Notes: a model not told the origin generated them from the sequence alone. DNA of 64,000 nucleotides from Theobroma cacao (GCF_000208745.1 NC_030859.1:20184874-20248873), one strand, 5' to 3'. Counted from the stretch's first letter, positions 21,729 through 34,166 are shown. A program made the numbers and translations.

Positions 21729-24700
21729 ATGCCAGACACCCAAGCTCTCGTCAATGATTTTCTTAACCAGCTCAAAAAACGGTGAAGTTTTATTTTTTGC
21801 ATTTAATTTAATTTTAGAAAAACAAAAGTTAGATTCTTTTAGGGTTTTTTTCAGTGATTATGAACTGTTTTTAATTTTTTTTTGTGGACAGTAAGATTGA
21901 GGGTTCACAGGCAACAGCAAAGCAGACGGCGGAACTGCTTCGGTCTGTGATTTCGCAGACACGAGTGCCTTATACGAACCAGGCTGGAGCTTTGATTGAT
22001 TCTGTCAAGGCCGTTGGAGAACGGTTAATTGCTGCAAATCCTGTCGGTATGAAGTTATTTTCCTTAATTCTTTTTTGGGTTTAATTTGGTTTCGCTGATT
22101 ATGTTTGATAATTTGTTAGTATTCGGTATCAGTTTGATGATTATGCCATGTTGCTGATGCGGAAATTGTTAGCATACATTGATACAGTACGCTTTTGAAC
22201 TCTCACTAATGTTATGAGTATGCACAAAGTTGCTATTTTTTTAAGGAGTGCATCTATATGTGTTGATTTCAATCTCTGGATTTTACTTGTCTAATGGTAA
22301 ATAGGTTAGTGTTGTTTATGCTCAAACTAGAACACAGGTAGATGTTTCCTTTGCAATGTCTTGCATTTTATGCGTTCGTTTGGTCCTGCTGGAGTTGCAT
22401 GAATAAGTGCTGTTAGAGTAGAGTTTTTTGGAAAGTGTTGCATTAAGTTGAAATTATTTGTAATAACTAAGAATGGATTCTCTTTGTTTAAAAATTTTAT
22501 TCAAATTTTTTATTGGCTTCTCATTGCAATCTTATTCAGATGTTATATTTTGGTTTTCTAACTTCATGCAATAGGGATTGTAGATACTTGCCCATTGGTA
22601 TTCTATGTTAATAGTGTATGGATGTGATGGCAGAGCTTGCAGTGGGTAATATTGTCAGGCGTGTTTTGCACATTATCAGAGAGGAGGATGTTTCTCTGAC
22701 AACAGCTGCTATGGCTGGATTGAACTTATCAGCCGTAAGTGACGATGAAGATGATGCTGATCGAGATGACCGCCCTGTACTATCAGCCGCTGCTGTTGCT
22801 GCTGCCTCTAGAAGCACCTTGCGTCCACCTTCCTTGCAGACACTACTTGAGGATGTGCCTGATTCTGCAGCAGTTCCTCATACTTCTTCTTCCGGCGGAG
22901 ATTCTGAAGGAAAAAGCAAATGTGAACTCTTTACTTCAGACACTTCTTGTATCTGCAATTTGCTTGATGAAATTAGATTTTGATTTTGCCATTGATATTC
23001 TCTGAGATTAATGTTTCTGGATTTGGTTAAATATTAGTTAATTAAAAAACTGGCGTCTTGCAGTGATTATCATGTAATGTTAAATCTTGTAGCATCATAA
23101 ATTATTTATGAGTATTGATATTTAAGGGCTCTATTTTCCTCCATAGCTGCTGACAAAAGTTCAAGAAGCCGGAAGCTGAAGCATGATGTCATTGAAGCAG
23201 TCAATGAGCTTATTCAAGACATTAATACTTGCCATGAACAGATTGCTGAGCAAGCAGTAGAGCATATACATCAAAAGTATATTTTTTTGCCTTAAGCTTT
23301 TTCATTCTTTTTGGTTTTCAACCTTTATAAAACACTGCTTATTCCTTGTTTAATTTTTGACCAAACTACAAGAATCACATTTGATAGTCTGAGGTTACTT
23401 GGATTTGCTTTCAATCTTATGCTCTCCTTGACACCACCCGCCCCCCTTTCTGGGCATGGTTTTTCTCATTCCCTAACATCCATATCTAGGGGGGAGCATC
23501 GGGCGGTTTGGTTGGCCTCGGTAGTGGGGGAGGCCACAACCGATCAAGCCGACCGGGGTGGTGGAACCGACCGAGCCAAAGGAGAAGCCAATCAAATCGT
23601 GACCGACCATGGTCAGTCAGTTAAGCAGTCGGTTCTAACGGTTTCAAAAGCAAATTTGGCATACAAACATGGTGGTGATGGATATCCTCTCAAAGCTTTC
23701 AGTTGAATCCCTGGCATGTTTTGGTTGTGTTTGTAAAGCCTTGGTCCTCTTGTTTCTAGACCTTTGATTTCATTACTAAACAATAAACATCAACAAACAA
23801 CCTCAAAAACAACAACCTTAAATCTTCTTCTCAAATGTTGTCATAGCATCACCCTTGAGGCCATCCATTATTTCTCAACACTTTCAACAGAAAAAGGGGA
23901 AAACCTTTTAGTAGCAGAGAACATTCACAGTTCACTTACCCTCTTTTAAGAATTGTTGGTATGCCCTTGTGGTTTCATGTCCTTGTAATGGATTTCATGG
24001 AAGAAGCTCAGCTGAAACCCTTGTGAGTGTCGTGAGTAGTTCTCAAAGCAAAGAGTGAAGGGATGATCAGAAAGAGGATGTTAAAGAAAGGTTAGAGCTT
24101 AGCCTTTCACTTTATAGGGGTTGGTTTTTTGGTCGGTGTAGGGGTGAAGGATTCCCCACTGACGGCCGAACCGATTAACTGCCCAAATCGCCACAATCAA
24201 CCGACTCTTCAACCGGAGCCGATTGACTAAACCTTTTTCAACCGAAATCACTGGAAACCGTCGGTTGACCACCCGGATGCTCAGCCCTATCCATATCTGT
24301 GCTTGTTGTTTCTAGTAGGTTATATTATTTCATGTTCTATAACCTTTTAAGTTTTATGATTATATTTGTCCTGTTGTTTCATTATGTATGATCTGTTGAA
24401 ATTTATATGGTTATATCTGGCCTGAGATCTTAAAGTTAATGTTTTGAGTTTCAGGGATGATTTTTCTTTAGAGACACAAATTAAACTGAACCTATTAGTG
24501 CCATTAGGATATCACCCTAGTTTTATTTCTGAAGATCATTTTTATTTGTTGCAGAAACTAGCTTCTGATTTTCTTAAGATTCTTGATTGTCAAATGTTTC
24601 ATTTGTTTGATAAAAGGTTTCTCTGTTGTTATGATAAAGAACGTGTAAAAAATTTATTGATTACAGCTTGTCTACAAATTTTCAGATTCTTTCCTGGATA

Positions 24701-27667
24701 AATCTTGTTAATCTTCTAATTGACAACAGTTTCAATTCAGTTATCTAGGATTTAGTGTGATGCATGCATTCTGTTTATGATGTCTCGGCCCAAATGATAT
24801 TTGATATATATCTCCCATTAAACCTCTTTTGCTTTTGGTATGCTCATGCTCATAAAGCACCTGGACAATTTTATGTTGAGGATTCTTCATCTGTCTTAAG
24901 AATATGAAACACATTAGCCTCTTCGTGTTATCAAGTCACATTCTACCTGTCTTTTTTGCACTTTTTTTTGAGAACCCATTGTTGCACTTATTTAACTTGC
25001 CTGGTTACTGATTATAGCTAAAACATATTGTCAGTGAGGTAATATTAACCTTAGGCAGTTCAAGAACCGTGCTGGAATTTCTTTGTGCTGCAAAAGAGAA
25101 GAAAAGATCATTTCGGGTATTTGTTGCGGAGGGTGCTCCAAGGTTCGTTCAAGTGGCTAATATGTTTTACAAGCAAAGACATTCAATTTAAGCTGCTGCA
25201 ATTCTGATGTTCACCCTGTAACAGTTTTCTTTTTACATTACTTGGTGTTAACTTAGGTATCAGGGGCATCTTCTTGCAAAAGAGTTGGTCGCAAGAGGTT
25301 TACAGACCACACTGATTACTGACTCTGCAGTTTTTGCCATGATTTCTCGAGTAAACATGGTATGTGATGTTTTAATGTTTTCCTACTTGGTAATGAGTTT
25401 CTTGCTGTCATCTGAGATTTGAAATATGAAGGTTATTGTTGGAGCTCATGCTGTCATGGCTAATGGTGGAGTTATAGCACCTGTTGGGTTGAACATGGTT
25501 GCACTTGCTGCTCAAAAGCATGCTGTCCCATTTGTTGTACTCGCTGGCAGTCACAAGGTATTTTGGCACAATAACAGCTTGACCAGTAAAATTTCTAGAA
25601 GTTTTAGTGGATAATAAGCAAAAACACCTTTTTTTTTTCCATTTCAATACATTTTCTGTCATTTATTTATGCCTCTATGATGGCGTGAGTTTGTGTTTTT
25701 GTGTGGTTCTTTTTTTCTTTTCCGATTTAGATGAATTCAATTTGGTAGCTTGAGGTATCATGAACATGAATAATGGGATAGAAGTCATGAGGGCTCTAAG
25801 AGGAGCTATTGGTGCATAGGATTCAAATTGATGTAGCAAGATAGTACATAGGATAAATGTGTACAAACATGCTTGATGGTGCAAAAGATGGGGTTGAGCA
25901 CCAAGTGTGATGTAGAAGTATTAAGTACCTAGTAAAGGGAGGTGAGGAGTGGAATAAAAGCATACGGAGGTGAACATTTCAAAAGAACATACCCCACATT
26001 AGACACTGAAATTGAAGTCTGAGCTATAGGACTTTTGTTTTTATAGAGGCATAATGTCCTATTTAGCCCCTATACTTTAGGAAAATGTCTAATGTGGTAA
26101 CTTTACTAAAAGATTTTCGATGTGGTACTAAACTTTAATTTCATGTATCGATCTACCCCAATCCATAACACCCTTAACGAAATCTAGTGATGTGGCTTCT
26201 AAGCAATCAAAATGTGTAGGAAAGTGCCATGTTACTTGATGGGATCATGTCAACTTGAACAAGTGGATGTCAAATGGCACCACGTGGCTGCCATATGTCA
26301 TAAATTTTTTTAAAAAAATAAAAACTAATTTTTTTCAAAAGTGAAAAACAAAAAATTTATTAAAAAGTCTTTTTTTTCCTTTTTTAGTAGGTCATATCTT
26401 GTGCTCATGTCTCCTTTGAAGCGTTTTAGAAAAATGAAGAGTGTAGAGTCCTATACTTCTTATAAGAAGTGTTTCTCTTTATTTTTTTCCAGCTATTAAT
26501 TACCTCTTGTAAGCCACCCAGGTGCTGGCCAGAAGTGATTTGAAGCTGGTGCTTGTTTTCTTGCATATTAACAAGGCAATAAATCTAATGTGCTGCATCT
26601 GACGTGTTGATTTGCATGCCAGACAATTCATTAGCAAACCAGGATCACATGTCTACTCTTAAGCTTTTCATGGGGCATTATTACATCCCTACTTTAAATC
26701 TAGACATATAATGAGGGTAAACGTTTAACTTTAAATATGAGCTTGAAGAGCAAACTATTGGGGTGTAGTTGCAGAGAATTATTGCTAATTGATTCTTGAG
26801 GGCCTCCTTCTAAAGAAATCACAAAGCAAAAAAAAAAAGATCTACTAAGCTGACATGAAGATGGTCAGAGAAATGGCCAAATAATTGACATGCACCCAGA
26901 TGGTGTCAATGCTTGCTAATGCAAATATTACAGTATGGTTTCTGCTGTCCCTGTATTTCTGAATTTTACTTCAGCTTCTGCTTGTCTCTTGTTGACTCAT
27001 TGGTGGTCTGCATGGCAGTTATGCCCCTTGTATCCACACAATCCTGAAGTCTTACTGAATGAGTTGCGGTCCCCATCTGAGTTGCTGGATTTTGGAGAAT
27101 TCTCAGATTGCATGGACTTTGGAAGTGGCAATGGTGCCCCTCTTCTTCATGTCGTCAATCCAACATTTGACTATGTGCCACCAAAGCTTGTTAGTCTCTT
27201 TATTACTGACACGTAAGTTCAACTGGACTTTATAGACCTTAAAAGATTCAAAAGTTCTATCCTTCCTGTTCTTATTCAATTTGTTTTATGTTTACTTTCA
27301 TACTACAATTTCATTTCAAGTTTCCAAATCAATTACCATAAGATGTAACTTTTCCACATTATGGAGCATTAGTGCCCAGTCAATATGATGTGGGGATGCA
27401 ATGCAGAGTCCCCTTTCAGATATTTCTGTTTCACATTGATCTTGGCCAAAAGAGAATAAAGATTGCATGTATTTGGCTCTTCTGTTTCTTCCACCACTAG
27501 AGGGTTCTGCTTTTCGCACTCCTCTATTTTTCTCTGCTCCTGCTGTCACTGATTGCTTTGTGTCTCACAGTGGAGGGCATAATCCATCATACATGTACCG
27601 GCTCATTGCAGATTATTACTCTGCTGATGATCTAGTAGTGCAACGAAGACCTACTTCAGGGAATTAA
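21729..27667 (+). CDS. Translation initiation factor eIF2B subunit beta
   Basis: Nine coding exons: 21729-21781, 21892-22046, 22634-22921, 23147-23276, 25035-25142, 25257-25359, 25432-25557, 27019-27212 and 27571-27667. All have GT-AG introns and phases that join cleanly, giving 417 residues. eIF2B is the guanine-nucleotide exchange factor that reloads eIF2 with GTP in the cytosol; alpha, beta and delta form its regulatory core. An N-terminal helical domain contains a variable acidic patch (residues 105-115, SDDEDDADRDD) and an Ala/Ser-rich stretch. It is followed by the conserved Rossmann-like domain with HQNEVILTLG, FRVFVAEGAP, ITDSAVFAMISRVN, VIVGAHAVMANGG, FVVLAGSHK, PHNPEVLLNELRSP and SLFITDTGGHNPSYMYRL. 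For exon 5 the later acceptor (TTGTCAG, ending 25034) is required; the earlier TTATAG acceptor would create an immediate stop. Intron 4 carries an 803-bp hAT-type element and intron 7 is 1.46 kb. A partial unprocessed copy lies at 38270-39335. Confidence 0.95.
23487..24289. mobile_element. Non-autonomous hAT-type DNA transposon in eIF2B beta intron 4
   Basis: The element begins TAGGGGGGAGCATCGGGCGGT and ends with the imperfect inverse (its reverse complement begins TAGGGCTGAGCATCCGGGTG). This gives terminal inverted repeats of about 21 bases with few mismatches. A perfect 8-base direct repeat, TCCATATC, flanks it at 23479-23486 and 24290-24297, the target-site length of hAT transposons. The subterminal regions are rich in ACCGA/TCGGT motifs, as in many plant hAT MITEs that start TAGGG. 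The 803-base interior encodes no transposase; the 131-codon frame at 23311-23706 crosses the element boundary and is spurious. The element must be removed with intron 4 for normal expression. Confidence 0.85.
26040..26320. repeat. Possible degenerate repeat within eIF2B beta intron 7
   Basis: The segment (TTAGCCCCTATACTTT...GATGTGGTACTAAACTTTAA...CATGTCAACTTGAACAAGTGG) has the style of common dispersed plant repeats and differs in composition from the surrounding intron. No boundaries, inverted ends or coding content were found, so the class is unknown. Confidence 0.25.
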
Positions 27668-28738
27668 GTTTACAATACTCAGATATACTGGTAAGTGCTT
27701 TCCCAGCCTATGGAGAGGTTGTGAGTTGTGGGGCAATTGTGAGTCATGGTGCTCAATAATTACTCGATGCTAATATGTTAATAAAGCATGAATTTGAGTT
27801 TTGGAATATTAAAAAATCAATTAACAGCTAGATTAGCTTCAAACTTGGTCCGTATAGAACTTGATCAAATGTTTCTGCAGCTCAACTTTCTGATTATTTG
27901 TGATGCCTGTATGTGGAGATATGAAGTTAAAGTCAGAGATTATGAAACTGCACCGAGCATCGTCACTGCTGAAACCATTGTTATGACTTTGTGGAAACAA
28001 GTTCTGCAAACTTGAGAGAAACGAAAGAAAGCCATTATTGTGATTATGAAGAATTATAGGGCTAGGAAGTAGAAATGTAGTGGCAGAAACAGCGAAATCA
28101 AGTGAAGGTAATTTTTGTCTCCCATTGTATCATGTATCAAAAATCATTCATGATCTACTGTTGTATGACTTTTGGTTTGAAACTGATAGTGGGGATATAT
28201 TTCTGTATTGAATTTACTTGGAAAATCACAGAAATTTCGAATAACATCGATATATAGTTGCAGTGACTGTGAGTGAATGAAGTAGACCTTTTTTCTTTTA
28301 TGAAGAACAGGATGATGAGGAGAAAGCTAGGATGGTGTGACATTTTACCAACAAAAAGATTTAGATGAGATGCAACTTGTATTGAAGTTATCTTATTTGA
28401 ACCCTACATTTTGTGATGATTTTGATTACCAAATGATCATGTTGTCGCCTTGACAAGATCATAAAATATTCTAAATAGTATGACCCATCTTACATTGAAG
28501 TTTATCCTTAACAGTACATTGATTCTAAGTTGAATCTGTAGACCTTTACATGTGTTTTTCATTTGAGCTTTGTAAGTCAAGTTTGGACCCATCTGATGTG
28601 GATGTGGATTTCAAGATGTACTTGCATTGAAAAGTCTATAGACTTCCAAACAAGCCCTTTTTTTTTTTCTGTCTAGGAAAAATGAAGTTGGCCTAAATTA
28701 GAGGTATCTTGACTAATGTGGATTAATAATATTAATAC
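27668..28738 (+). other. Presumed 3' untranslated region of eIF2B beta and intergenic DNA
   Basis: The sequence after the TAA at 27665-27667 carries no recognisable gene. A 75-codon open frame at 27788-28015 has no family resemblance and is not called. The transcript end was not located. Confidence 0.35.
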
Positions 28739-29128
28739 AATTAATTAAATGTATATAAATATATCATACATGAATTAAGTGCGTCAACTTGCATAAAACA
28801 TGAATATTTTCGTGTCATGTTAAAAAAGTCACTTAATTCCATATCTTGTAAACGAATTGTGCTCAAAATTATCCGATCTAGTGATACCCCAATGAAATAA
28901 AATTCTCATTATCCAAACTTGATAATGACATATCAAATTAATTAAATGTATATAAATATGTCATACATGAATTAAGTGTGTCAACTTGCATAAAGACACA
29001 AACATTTTCATGTCATAAGATTCACTTAATTCCATACCTATTTAACCGATTGTGTTCAAAATTATCCAATCGACTACACCTTGATTGCAATATAAATCAC
29101 ATTATCCAAATTTGTGATAACGACATTG
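28739..29128. repeat. Two-copy tandem repeat, 197-bp unit
   Basis: Copy 1 (28739-28935) and copy 2 (28936 to about 29128) lie head to tail. Both start AATTAATTAAATGTATATAA and share CATACATGAATTAAGTG, GTCAACTTGCATAAA, TCACTTAATTCCATA and CAAAATTATCC, in order and with a few substitutions and small indels. No coding sequence and no further copies were seen in the window. Confidence 0.8.
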
Positions 29129-30486
29129 ATTAGAAGTCACTAACCTTATAATTAATTAGGTTTACACATTGAGATTTGTGTTCTATTGATGAGTAATCCA
29201 CAATTAAGCTTAATCCCACTAATTTAATTCCAAAACCAAGATTGGGGGGAAGGGGGTCCCATATGCATTATTATAAGATAACATTAAACCTAATTTTGAT
29301 CAATTGGGCAGTCAACTTGAATGTGGCACTGGGTTAGTAAGAAAGTCTTAAAGGCTCCAAGTGTCTTTTGATTCTTTTGTGCTTTCAAACTTTTCAAAGT
29401 ATTTTTGGAAAGCATTATTCTCATTGCTTTTTCGGGGTTTCTTTACTTTCTTATTAAGGAAAGATAATTTCTAGCCTTTAATCTCAATCCAACCCTTTTG
29501 AAATAATTTTATTTCTTTCTAATCCATCTTCGTTTTTATAATAATTTTAATTACAATTATCCATAAAAAATATAATTCCAATCAAATAACTTTCACGTAC
29601 TCGATGTTTGAACTTCAAATAAGATATTGAGATTGAGTCAATGGATATAATGATAAGAGAAGTAATTTTTATCAACTTCAAGTGTACAAATATTATTCGA
29701 CTTATAATCAAAATCCAATCTCATTTACTCGAGATTAATTAGCATTTCGCAAGAAATTTTTTTCAACTAAATAAAATTGTTGTATTTTTTTTTTAATGAT
29801 TGTATTCATCTAAGCAAATCTAAGCAAATCAATTGCTTACTTTCCCTACCAGCTCCTTCATAAAGAATAATAATAATAATAATAAAAGAAAAGAGTAGTA
29901 ATCAAAGGCTGTGGAGCTCCCATTGAGATACCTTTGAAGACATCACTTTCAAGCATTGAAAGCTATTGAGAGACGTGTATGTTCTAATGGCCACGTGCTT
30001 TGCTTTTGCAACCTAAACTAAAGGTACCAAGGCCTTTTCTTCCACCAAATTCACACATGAAAACATTTGTGCTCGTTTGGTACAATTTTTGAGGTTTTCT
30101 TTTTCGTTTTTATTTTATCTCAATTTATATTACATGATGTTAATATAATATATTGATATACCATAATAAATAATGATATGATATATTAATATATTATAAT
30201 AATATGATTACGAAAAATTTTCATTATTCATCTTTACGTCACTTCAACGTCACATGAACATTAAAGTGAAAAATAATATTTTGACAAAAGGCATTTAATT
30301 AACCATTAAACATAAAGATTTATTTGATTTAAAGTAAAAGTATAAAGACTCGATTGAAAGCAATAGAAAGATAAAAGCTTAATTGAATTTTTTAAAATAG
30401 TTCAAGAATTTTTTTAAAATATTATGCTTTAAGAAAATAGATTTTAACTTATTTTATGCTTCATTTTTATCAAGAATTTAAGGTAC
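29129..30486. other. AT-rich intergenic DNA with an (ATA)n run and a repeat fragment
   Basis: No gene is seen. A short AAT/ATA trinucleotide run lies at about 29865-29885. Bases 30295-30435 (TTTATTTGATTTAAAGTAAAAGTATAAAGACT...TTGAATTTTTTAAAATAGTT) resemble the right arm of the fold-back element at 17560-17715. Confidence 0.4.
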
Positions 30487-30749
30487 CTTTGGTTGATATT
30501 TTTGTTATTTGGTTTTTACAAATTTTTTTTACATATTTTTTGAAGAATTGTTATGAATAAAAACAATATTTTGATTTAAAATAGATAAATAATTAAAGAC
30601 AAATACAACATCAATCCATAAAAAAAATAGAATCATGTGCTTTCTTATATAAAAATTAAATATTTTGTAAACAAATTTTTTGAAACTTTGTTAATTTTTG
30701 TATCCAAACGCGTATTTTCAATAATAACAAAAATGTCAACCGAATGGAG
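30487..30749. mobile_element. Candidate MITE with about 22-bp terminal inverted repeats
   Basis: The left end reads TTTGGTTGATATTTTTGTTA. The right end contains AATAACAAAAATGTCAACCG, its inverse with two differences over about 22 bases. The dinucleotide TA lies at both outer edges (30484-30485 and 30750-30751), so TA target duplication is possible, but the two termini differ by a few bases beyond the matching part. The interior is AT-rich and non-coding. The class is unsure (Tc1/mariner or hAT). Confidence 0.45.
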
Positions 30750-30961
30750 TAAAAATCGAAAATAATATATAAATGTTAAGTCAATAAAAATTTCAAATAA
30801 AGAAAAAATATTTTTAATTATTTTGAACAGTTAGTTAGTGCACTTAACAAGCATGATTGAAGAGTAAGAGATGGCAATTAGAGACAAGCAAGGTCTAGAC
30901 AACTCACCAAAGTAAGCTTGATTCTTATTTTAATTGGGTTGAATACCTTATTTATTTAATA

Positions 30962-31103
30962 CTTCCTTTATCCCATTTTTATTATTTTTTTATGTTTTAA
31001 AATTATTCACTTTGTGACGTTAAAAATATGGAATATCAATTTTATAAAATATATTAAATACACTAAAATTAAAAACTTTTTTAAAATTTTAAAACGAAAG
31101 GAG
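30962..31103. mobile_element. Stowaway-like MITE (Tc1/mariner)
   Basis: A 142-base AT-rich element flanked by TA on both sides (30960-30961 and 31104-31105). Its left terminus, CTTCCTTTATCCCATTTTTA, and right terminus (reverse complement CTCCTTTCGTTTTAAAATTT) resemble the CTCCCTCCGTCCCATTTTTA consensus of plant Stowaway elements. It encodes nothing. Size, TA duplication and ends together make the call reasonably firm. Confidence 0.65.
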
Positions 31104-33278
31104 TATTTATACGTAATATAATCATATAAATAATTTATTATACAAATTATTATAAGTTTTTACATCAAAATTGTACTATAATTTTTCATGTAATTATAAT
31201 ATTACATGCATTATATTCTTATTGTATTTGAATTTGAATCATTTTCGATTGAGGTAAATCCGTACGCATATACTTGATCGAATGAAATTATTAAATCTAT
31301 TTACTCTAAAATGTATATATATATATATATATATATATTATGTTTTTTATTACAATTTTTAATTTATAAGAAAAATAAAAAACTTTTTTCCTGAACACCT
31401 AAGGGGCCCTTAAATCTTTGGAGCTATTTAAATGTTTGAGCCAACTTTTTCAACTCTAAATAAATAAGCATGATGCACGTGTAAAAATTCGAGTCGAAAA
31501 TGACCCAAAAGAGAGTAGTGCTATTTTATTAAATAATTGTACAATACCAATTATTTCCAAATAATATGGCATGGCAGTAATAAATTATAAATTTATTTAA
31601 ATTATTAGGTATTTATAGTTATTAATTAACAATAATAAAGATATTATTTTAAAAAATTTATTTATTTTTATATAATATTAAATTACACAATAAAAGATAA
31701 TTTTTACTTATTGTATAAAACTTGATATATATAATATGATAATTTTTATAATTACGTGTTAACTATTCTCATACAAAATCTTAAGTTCGTGGTTGATTCG
31801 AACTTAACAAATCATTAAATTGTTTTTTCGGGAGATTGGGTTTTTAACTTGTAATTTACTATTTTTGTGAAATTTAAAAAATCCAATAAATTATAAAATT
31901 TTCTTAAATAAATATATATATATTTATTTAGTGGAAACACGTAATGATTCCTTTGAACAAAATGAATGAATGAATGAAATTGGCATTTAATGAGAGCAAC
32001 CCAATCTGAAGCACTTTGCTCATAGAATCTGATCTCATTCTTTTATTATTTTATTTTTTTTATTTAATTTTGTTGTATTTAATTATTTATTTTTAAGTGC
32101 AAAAAATGGGGGCCATTATTTTCGGAATTACATCATCACGCGCAAAATCCTTGGTGGACGCGGGACCAAAATCTTCCCTCCATTCACGATTCTGTCTCCC
32201 AATCTCTTCAAAATATAACTTCACTGTACTCAACCAAAACTAATACCATATAAGGTGATGTCAGTAATCTTATTTTAAATACTGGGGTATATATATATAT
32301 ATATAATTATTCATTTTACCAAATTAAATTATCCATAAAATTTTCAATATTTAAGGAACAGTTTTAAGTTAAAAAAAAAATCATAATTGGAGTTACTTGT
32401 TATTAACGATCATTAAAAGTTAAACTAGCTTAATGGTTGGATTAAGGTTTAGTTTGGCATAACGATTGTGATAGAAAAAAATTAACATTGAGAAAATGTG
32501 AAAATTTGTGGTTTAAGTTTTTCTTTTTGAATATTTGATGTTAGTGTGAAAAGATGTTATGAAAATTAATATTGAGAAATAAAGAATAAGTTATTTTCAA
32601 TAATACGTAAGCAATTTATCAATAAGATAAATAAAAAAAATAAGATATTGTGAAATTTAAGTTTAAAAATTTATATAACAATACCATTTTTAGATTTTCT
32701 TCAAAAGAAAATTAAATTACTTCAAGATAGAAAATTAATTAAGAGATAATTTTGTCATATTTCAAACTAATAATAGGTATTTAATAATTTCTTCTATAAA
32801 CCATAAGTTACAAACCGTAAAGGTGTTTTTCATAATTTGGTTCAAAAATTAATTTCAAAAAGAGTTTTAATTCAAATTATAGTGCGTTTAGCATTGTTTA
32901 GCTATTAAAAATTAGGTTTCAAGAGCCAAATATAAATGTCAAATGATACTTAAACTGATTAGGTCACTAAACTTAAAAGGAGATCAAGTTTTGCATCGGA
33001 TAAAATTTGGTAGAGAATTTTATTAAAATTGATCAAAATTACGAAATTTTCACAATTTTTAGTTCAATTTTAGTAGAGATCGAATCAATCATTTTAGCCC
33101 TTATCTCTATGCAAAATTTTCTTAAACCAAAACTTAATAAATGTGAACACTAAAAACTAAAATATAAAAAAGTACAAATTATATTATATTAATACTTTTA
33201 AACATAGTTTTACATTATATATATATATATAAGTTTTTGAAAAGCTACATAATCTATATATATAAATTATATTAAATC
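31104..33278. other. AT-rich intergenic DNA with TA microsatellites
   Basis: No gene is seen. (TA)n tracts lie at about 31314-31338, 32287-32304 and 33216-33231, and an (ATGA)n run at about 31962-31978. Nothing else is recognised. Confidence 0.4.
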
Positions 33279-33294
33279 AAACTTAACGTAATAA

Positions 33295-33386
33295 TTTGCA
33301 CTCGAGCATTTAACTCATTGGTTGATGCATTATCTCCTACTTAAAAAGTAGGGTTCGAATCTCCTCTCCTCCAATTATAAAAAAAA
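33295..33386 (+). mobile_element. tRNA-derived SINE flanked by a perfect 16-bp target-site duplication
   Basis: The insert is bounded by identical 16-base direct repeats, AAACTTAACGTAATAA, at 33279-33294 and 33387-33402. It carries an A-box-like sequence (TAACTCATTGGTTGATGC) and a canonical B box (GGTTCGAATCT), spaced as in RNA polymerase III promoters of tRNA genes, and ends in a run of A. The sequence cannot fold into a proper acceptor stem, so it is not a functional tRNA gene. Length (92 bases including the tail), tail and long duplication fit target-primed retroposition of a SINE or a tRNA retropseudogene. The perfect duplication suggests a fairly recent insertion. Confidence 0.75.
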
Positions 33387-33689
33387 AAACTTAACGTAAT
33401 AACAATTCGATCATCGAGTACAATCTACATTTATAGTAATATGACTTATACATATTCTTTAATATGTTTATATAAATATATTAAATAAAGGTTACTTATA
33501 ACAATCAATAAGATGACCTCATTCTTTTTTGGAAGCAATGAATTATACTCGAGATGAATAAAGTTTTGTAATCATATAAATGTGTAATTACTTTGATTGA
33601 AATACGGTTATGTGATTGTAGCAAAAGAATTATACTAATCTGATATTGTCCTCTCAATAAAGAAAACCATGTCATTTCATTTGAAAAAA

Positions 33690-34166
33690 AAAAAGTCTCT
33701 CTTTCTCCCTGTCTGTTCATCTCCCAAATCACAACAAGCCAAACAAAACCTTAAGAGAAAAGGAAGTCTTTGAGAGAAAGAGACCACCAACAGAGCCTTT
33801 GCTCAACCCACAACCAAAAACCAAACAGTTTTCTTAGAGGGAAAAATATATAATATTAAAAAATCCCAGAAAATTGAGCTCCATTTTGGTATATTCCACC
33901 CCAAAAATCCAATTCCATTAACAAACTCAAAACCATCAAACTTTCTTCACAAAACCAACAAAGGGAAAACCAAAAACCCATTTCAGCTTTGACTTAAAAG
34001 AATTGTTGTTTGTATTGTCAGTGGAAAGATTTTGCAAAATTCAAGCCTTGGGTCTTTTTGTTTTCAATCAGATCTGATTATGCTGAAGTTGCAATCTTGA
34101 TTTGACCACCCTGGAGGCAGGCCTTGGGAATTTGAAATAAAATAATCAGCTTTTTGTTGAATTGTA
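33690..34166 (+). promoter_or_regulatory. Probable promoter and leader of the MED26-like gene
   Basis: A CT-rich patch (CTCTCTTTCTCCCTGTCTG, about 33693-33717) is followed by purine- and A-rich leader-like sequence up to the ATG at 34167. Such pyrimidine patches are common near plant transcription starts. No certain TATA box was identified. Confidence 0.35.

Noticed and set aside
23311..23706. 131-codon open frame in eIF2B beta intron 4
   Set aside because: It crosses the boundary between intron and hAT element, so it cannot be a conserved gene, and it has no transposase motif.
24444..24701. 85-codon frame that could be an extra eIF2B beta exon
   Set aside because: No such segment exists in eIF2B beta proteins, and exons 4 and 5 join in phase without it.
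32442..32910. Possible hAT-like MITE between AGTTTGGCATAACGATTG and GTGCGTTTAGCATTG
   Set aside because: The two ends are not convincing inverted repeats and no target-site duplication was found.
33300..33380. Possible tRNA gene (A- and B-box-like motifs)
   Set aside because: No acceptor stem can be formed, an A tail follows, and a 16-bp target duplication flanks it; a retroposed SINE explains all three.
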